Source of the DNA: Acidianus sp. HS-5
Lineage (GTDB): Archaea; Thermoproteota; Thermoprotei_A; Sulfolobales; Sulfolobaceae
Assembly: GCF_021655615.1 (NCBI RefSeq)
Contig: NZ_AP025245.1
Span: 186,001 to 250,000, forward strand
Reading direction: 5' to 3'
DNA: 64,000 bases
Shown: in pieces, positions 63,853-64,000 of the stretch
Layout of the letters: the number at the start of each line of letters is the position of its first letter
How positions within the stretch are numbered: the stretch's first letter is position 1
Made by a program: the position numbers and the translations under genes
Notes under the pieces: generated by a model
What the model saw: only the letters and a program-made list of their open reading frames with translations
The model's database searches: none
Told to the model about the DNA's origin: nothing

Positions 63853-64000
63853 TCAGACCACCACCCCGTCAAGGTCTAGAGTATAAAAATCAGTGGAAAT
63901 GACCTTCCTAGCCCTTGAGGAGTCTAGAGAAGAATCAAAAGGCCTTCTTGCTACCCATCCCTTCACTTCGTCAATCTCTTTAACTTCACCCGGTAGGTTA
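63853..64000 (-). CDS. rfbD: dTDP-4-dehydrorhamnose reductase, C-terminal end
   Basis: Only the last 48 codons are in the window, ending with TGA at 63853-63855, which nearly abuts the rfbA ATG. The sequence RRPFDSSLDSSRARKV matches the conserved RP-x-x-SSLD-x-x-K end of RfbD/RmlD. It reduces the 4-keto sugar to dTDP-rhamnose. The rest lies beyond the window. Confidence 0.75.
   Translation of the reverse strand, partial: NLPGEVKEIDEVKGWVARRPFDSSLDSSRARKVISTDFYTLDLDGVVV

Noticed and set aside
1..64000. tRNA or rRNA genes
   Set aside because: I saw no convincing cloverleaf with T-loop GTTCAAATC-type sequence and no rRNA segments.

Overview
The window is a low-GC chromosome segment of a thermoacidophilic crenarchaeon of the order Sulfolobales. 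The evidence is a crenarchaeal archaellum operon with arlX, an ArnR-type membrane regulator, a Cmr (type III-B) CRISPR effector with a probable Sulfolobales-specific Cmr7, a thermopsin-family protein, bacterioruberin-free zeaxanthin-type carotenoid genes, and short AT-rich leaderless-style promoters. The genus cannot be fixed from sequence reading alone; an Acidianus/Saccharolobus-like genome would fit.

Layout. 1-3.3 kb: archaellum operon on the minus strand, in order arlB, arlX, arlG, arlF, arlH and the start of arlI. 3.4-8.1 kb: membrane proteins, a small ParA/MinD-like ATPase with a ribbon-helix-helix partner, and arnR. 8.2-14.2 kb: a cysteine-containing DsrE-like pair, a ThDP-dependent pyruvate oxidase-like enzyme, a vapB with a decayed vapC, and an efflux pump with its MarR regulator. 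14.2-21.6 kb: a decayed archaeal ATPase, a cysteine-rich membrane protein, a TPR-protein kinase, an AAA/DUF4143 ATPase and a decayed HEPN-like gene. 21.6-25.9 kb: carotenoid cluster (crtI and crtZ on one strand; crtB, crtY and a glycosyltransferase on the other). 26.3-31.5 kb: a repeat-bearing thermopsin-like protein and a copper ATPase coupled to a YHS protein. 31.7-61.8 kb: an accessory island with vapBC, a TnpB-like gene, an AAA plus truncated Toprim pair, an Mrr-like nuclease fusion, many unknown small genes, several frameshifted PIN toxins, and the complete Cmr operon (cmr7, 4, 5, 1, 6, cas10, 3) with no CRISPR array. 61.9-64 kb: dTDP-sugar operon (rfbD end, rfbA, rfbB).

The most unusual signal is a family of about 150-170 bp repeats at 39.3, 44.0, 57.8, 60.35 and 61.7 kb (plus a fragment at 61.24 kb), all on the + strand and all inside the accessory island. 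Each has a 66-69 nt core closed by a 7-10 bp stem whose pairing is kept by wobble or substituted pairs in all copies. The better-conserved copies carry box C (ATGATGA), D' (CTGA) and C' (ATGATGA) sequences like an archaeal C/D box sRNA. A second copy of the 3' end of rfbB fused to a TnpB 3' remnant at 44.7 kb is a recombination scar that links the island to the rfb locus.
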